Positions 63,647-64,000 of a stretch of 64,000 nt of DNA are shown here, piece after piece. Under the pieces are notes generated by a model. It made no database searches. It was given only the letters and a program-made list of their open reading frames with translations, and was not told the origin of the DNA. The translations under genes and the position numbers were made by a program. Numbering within the stretch: the stretch's first letter is position 1; every line of letters begins with the position of its first letter. Source of the stretch: Bacillota bacterium (GTDB lineage: Bacteria > Bacillota > Clostridia > Oscillospirales > Ruminococcaceae); NCBI GenBank assembly GCA_023412215.1, contig JAEYNX010000025.1:1-64000 (forward strand), written 5' to 3'.

Positions 63647-64000
63647 TTGTTTCTGACAATTTGCAGGCTGTTTCTCTATTTTATACTGTACAGCTTTACC
63701 GGATGGGTTTGCGAGACCATCTATTGCTCCGCGATTGAACGCCGGTTTGTAAACCGTGGCTTTTTAACGGGGCCGCTCTGCCCTGTGTACGGCTTCGGCG
63801 CGCTCGCCGTCATAAACCTTCTCTCCCCGCTGAAGGATAATATCCCATTGCTGTTTTTAGCGGGAATGGCGGTGACCACGCTGCTGGAATACATCACCGC
63901 CTACCTGCTTGAAAGACTGTTTAACATGAAGTGGTGGGATTACAGCAATTTTAAGTTGAACCTCCACGGCAGGGTGTGCCTGTTAAACTCGCTGGAGTTC
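63647..64000 (+). CDS. PF06541-type membrane protein (putative ABC transporter permease), 5' part
   Basis: 118 codons are visible before the window ends. The translated segment has FTGWVCETIYCSAIERRFVN, GPLCPVYGFGALAV and LLEYITAYLLERLFNMKWWDYS, the hallmark blocks of the CmpB-like/PF06541 membrane family, with three hydrophobic helices so far. Function is not established. A TTG start is used after AAGGACTGAACGAA. A hairpin (ATACGCA/TGCGTAT) lies just upstream. Confidence 0.85.
   Translation, partial: MFLTICRLFLYFILYSFTGWVCETIYCSAIERRFVNRGFLTGPLCPVYGFGALAVINLLSPLKDNIPLLFLAGMAVTTLLEYITAYLLERLFNMKWWDYSNFKLNLHGRVCLLNSLEF

Overview
The window is chromosomal DNA of a low-to-medium-GC Gram-positive anaerobe, most likely a member of the Clostridia (Oscillospirales/Ruminococcaceae-like). 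This rests on a PolC-type replicative polymerase, a T-box, THF and TPP riboswitches, a CIRCE element, Nfn-type electron bifurcation, ferredoxin-linked 2-oxoacid oxidation, a 2-hydroxyacyl-CoA dehydratase-type activase pair, and clostridial conserved families (DUF1836, DUF1667, DUF5685). I saw no phage, insertion sequence, CRISPR array or plasmid gene.

Positions 1-24,200 read almost entirely on the minus strand. From the left edge they hold a tRNA cluster (one cut by the window edge, Asp, Val), an MFS permease with a zinc-dependent phospholipase C-like protein, and folT behind a THF riboswitch. Next come an array of six back-to-back palindromes and tyrS behind a T-box. A ten-gene histidine operon (transcribed hisZ-G-D-C-B-H-A-F-I-E) follows with its own consensus promoter. 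Beyond it lies the conserved block pyrH-frr-uppS-cdsA-dxr-rseP-ispG-polC, covering UMP kinase, ribosome recycling, isoprenoid and phospholipid precursor synthesis, a site-2 protease and replication.

Positions 24,300-35,000 hold nth and thiT (TPP riboswitch with attenuator), then a catabolic block paaK-iorA-iorB-paaK with a tandem ACT protein. That block probably oxidises aryl-pyruvates to aryl-acetyl-CoA using ferredoxin. A sodium/solute symporter and mntP follow. Positions 34,700-38,450 are the least explained part: a DUF5685 protein, a J-domain protein with a cysteine-rich tail, an integral membrane protein, a membrane-anchored alpha/alpha-toroid protein and a DUF4430 lipoprotein. The last two look like the two halves of a transcobalamin/intrinsic-factor fold made as separate surface proteins.

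Positions 38,500-64,000 carry an EpsG-like polymerase, CIRCE-controlled htpG, an IMP dehydrogenase variant, and a three-subunit flavin/iron-sulfur glycerol-3-phosphate oxidation module whose leader contains a terminator next to the antiterminator gene glpP. Then come YibE/F, DUF1836, DegV, an SGNH hydrolase, GNAT, a D-lactate dehydrogenase with a Cys tail, a patatin, a GH26-like protein without a signal peptide, NfnAB, and a split activase/2-hydroxyacyl-CoA dehydratase-like pair. The window ends inside a PF06541 membrane protein gene. Start codons were moved from the longest open frame wherever a Shine-Dalgarno sequence, promoter position or family N-terminus favoured another codon.
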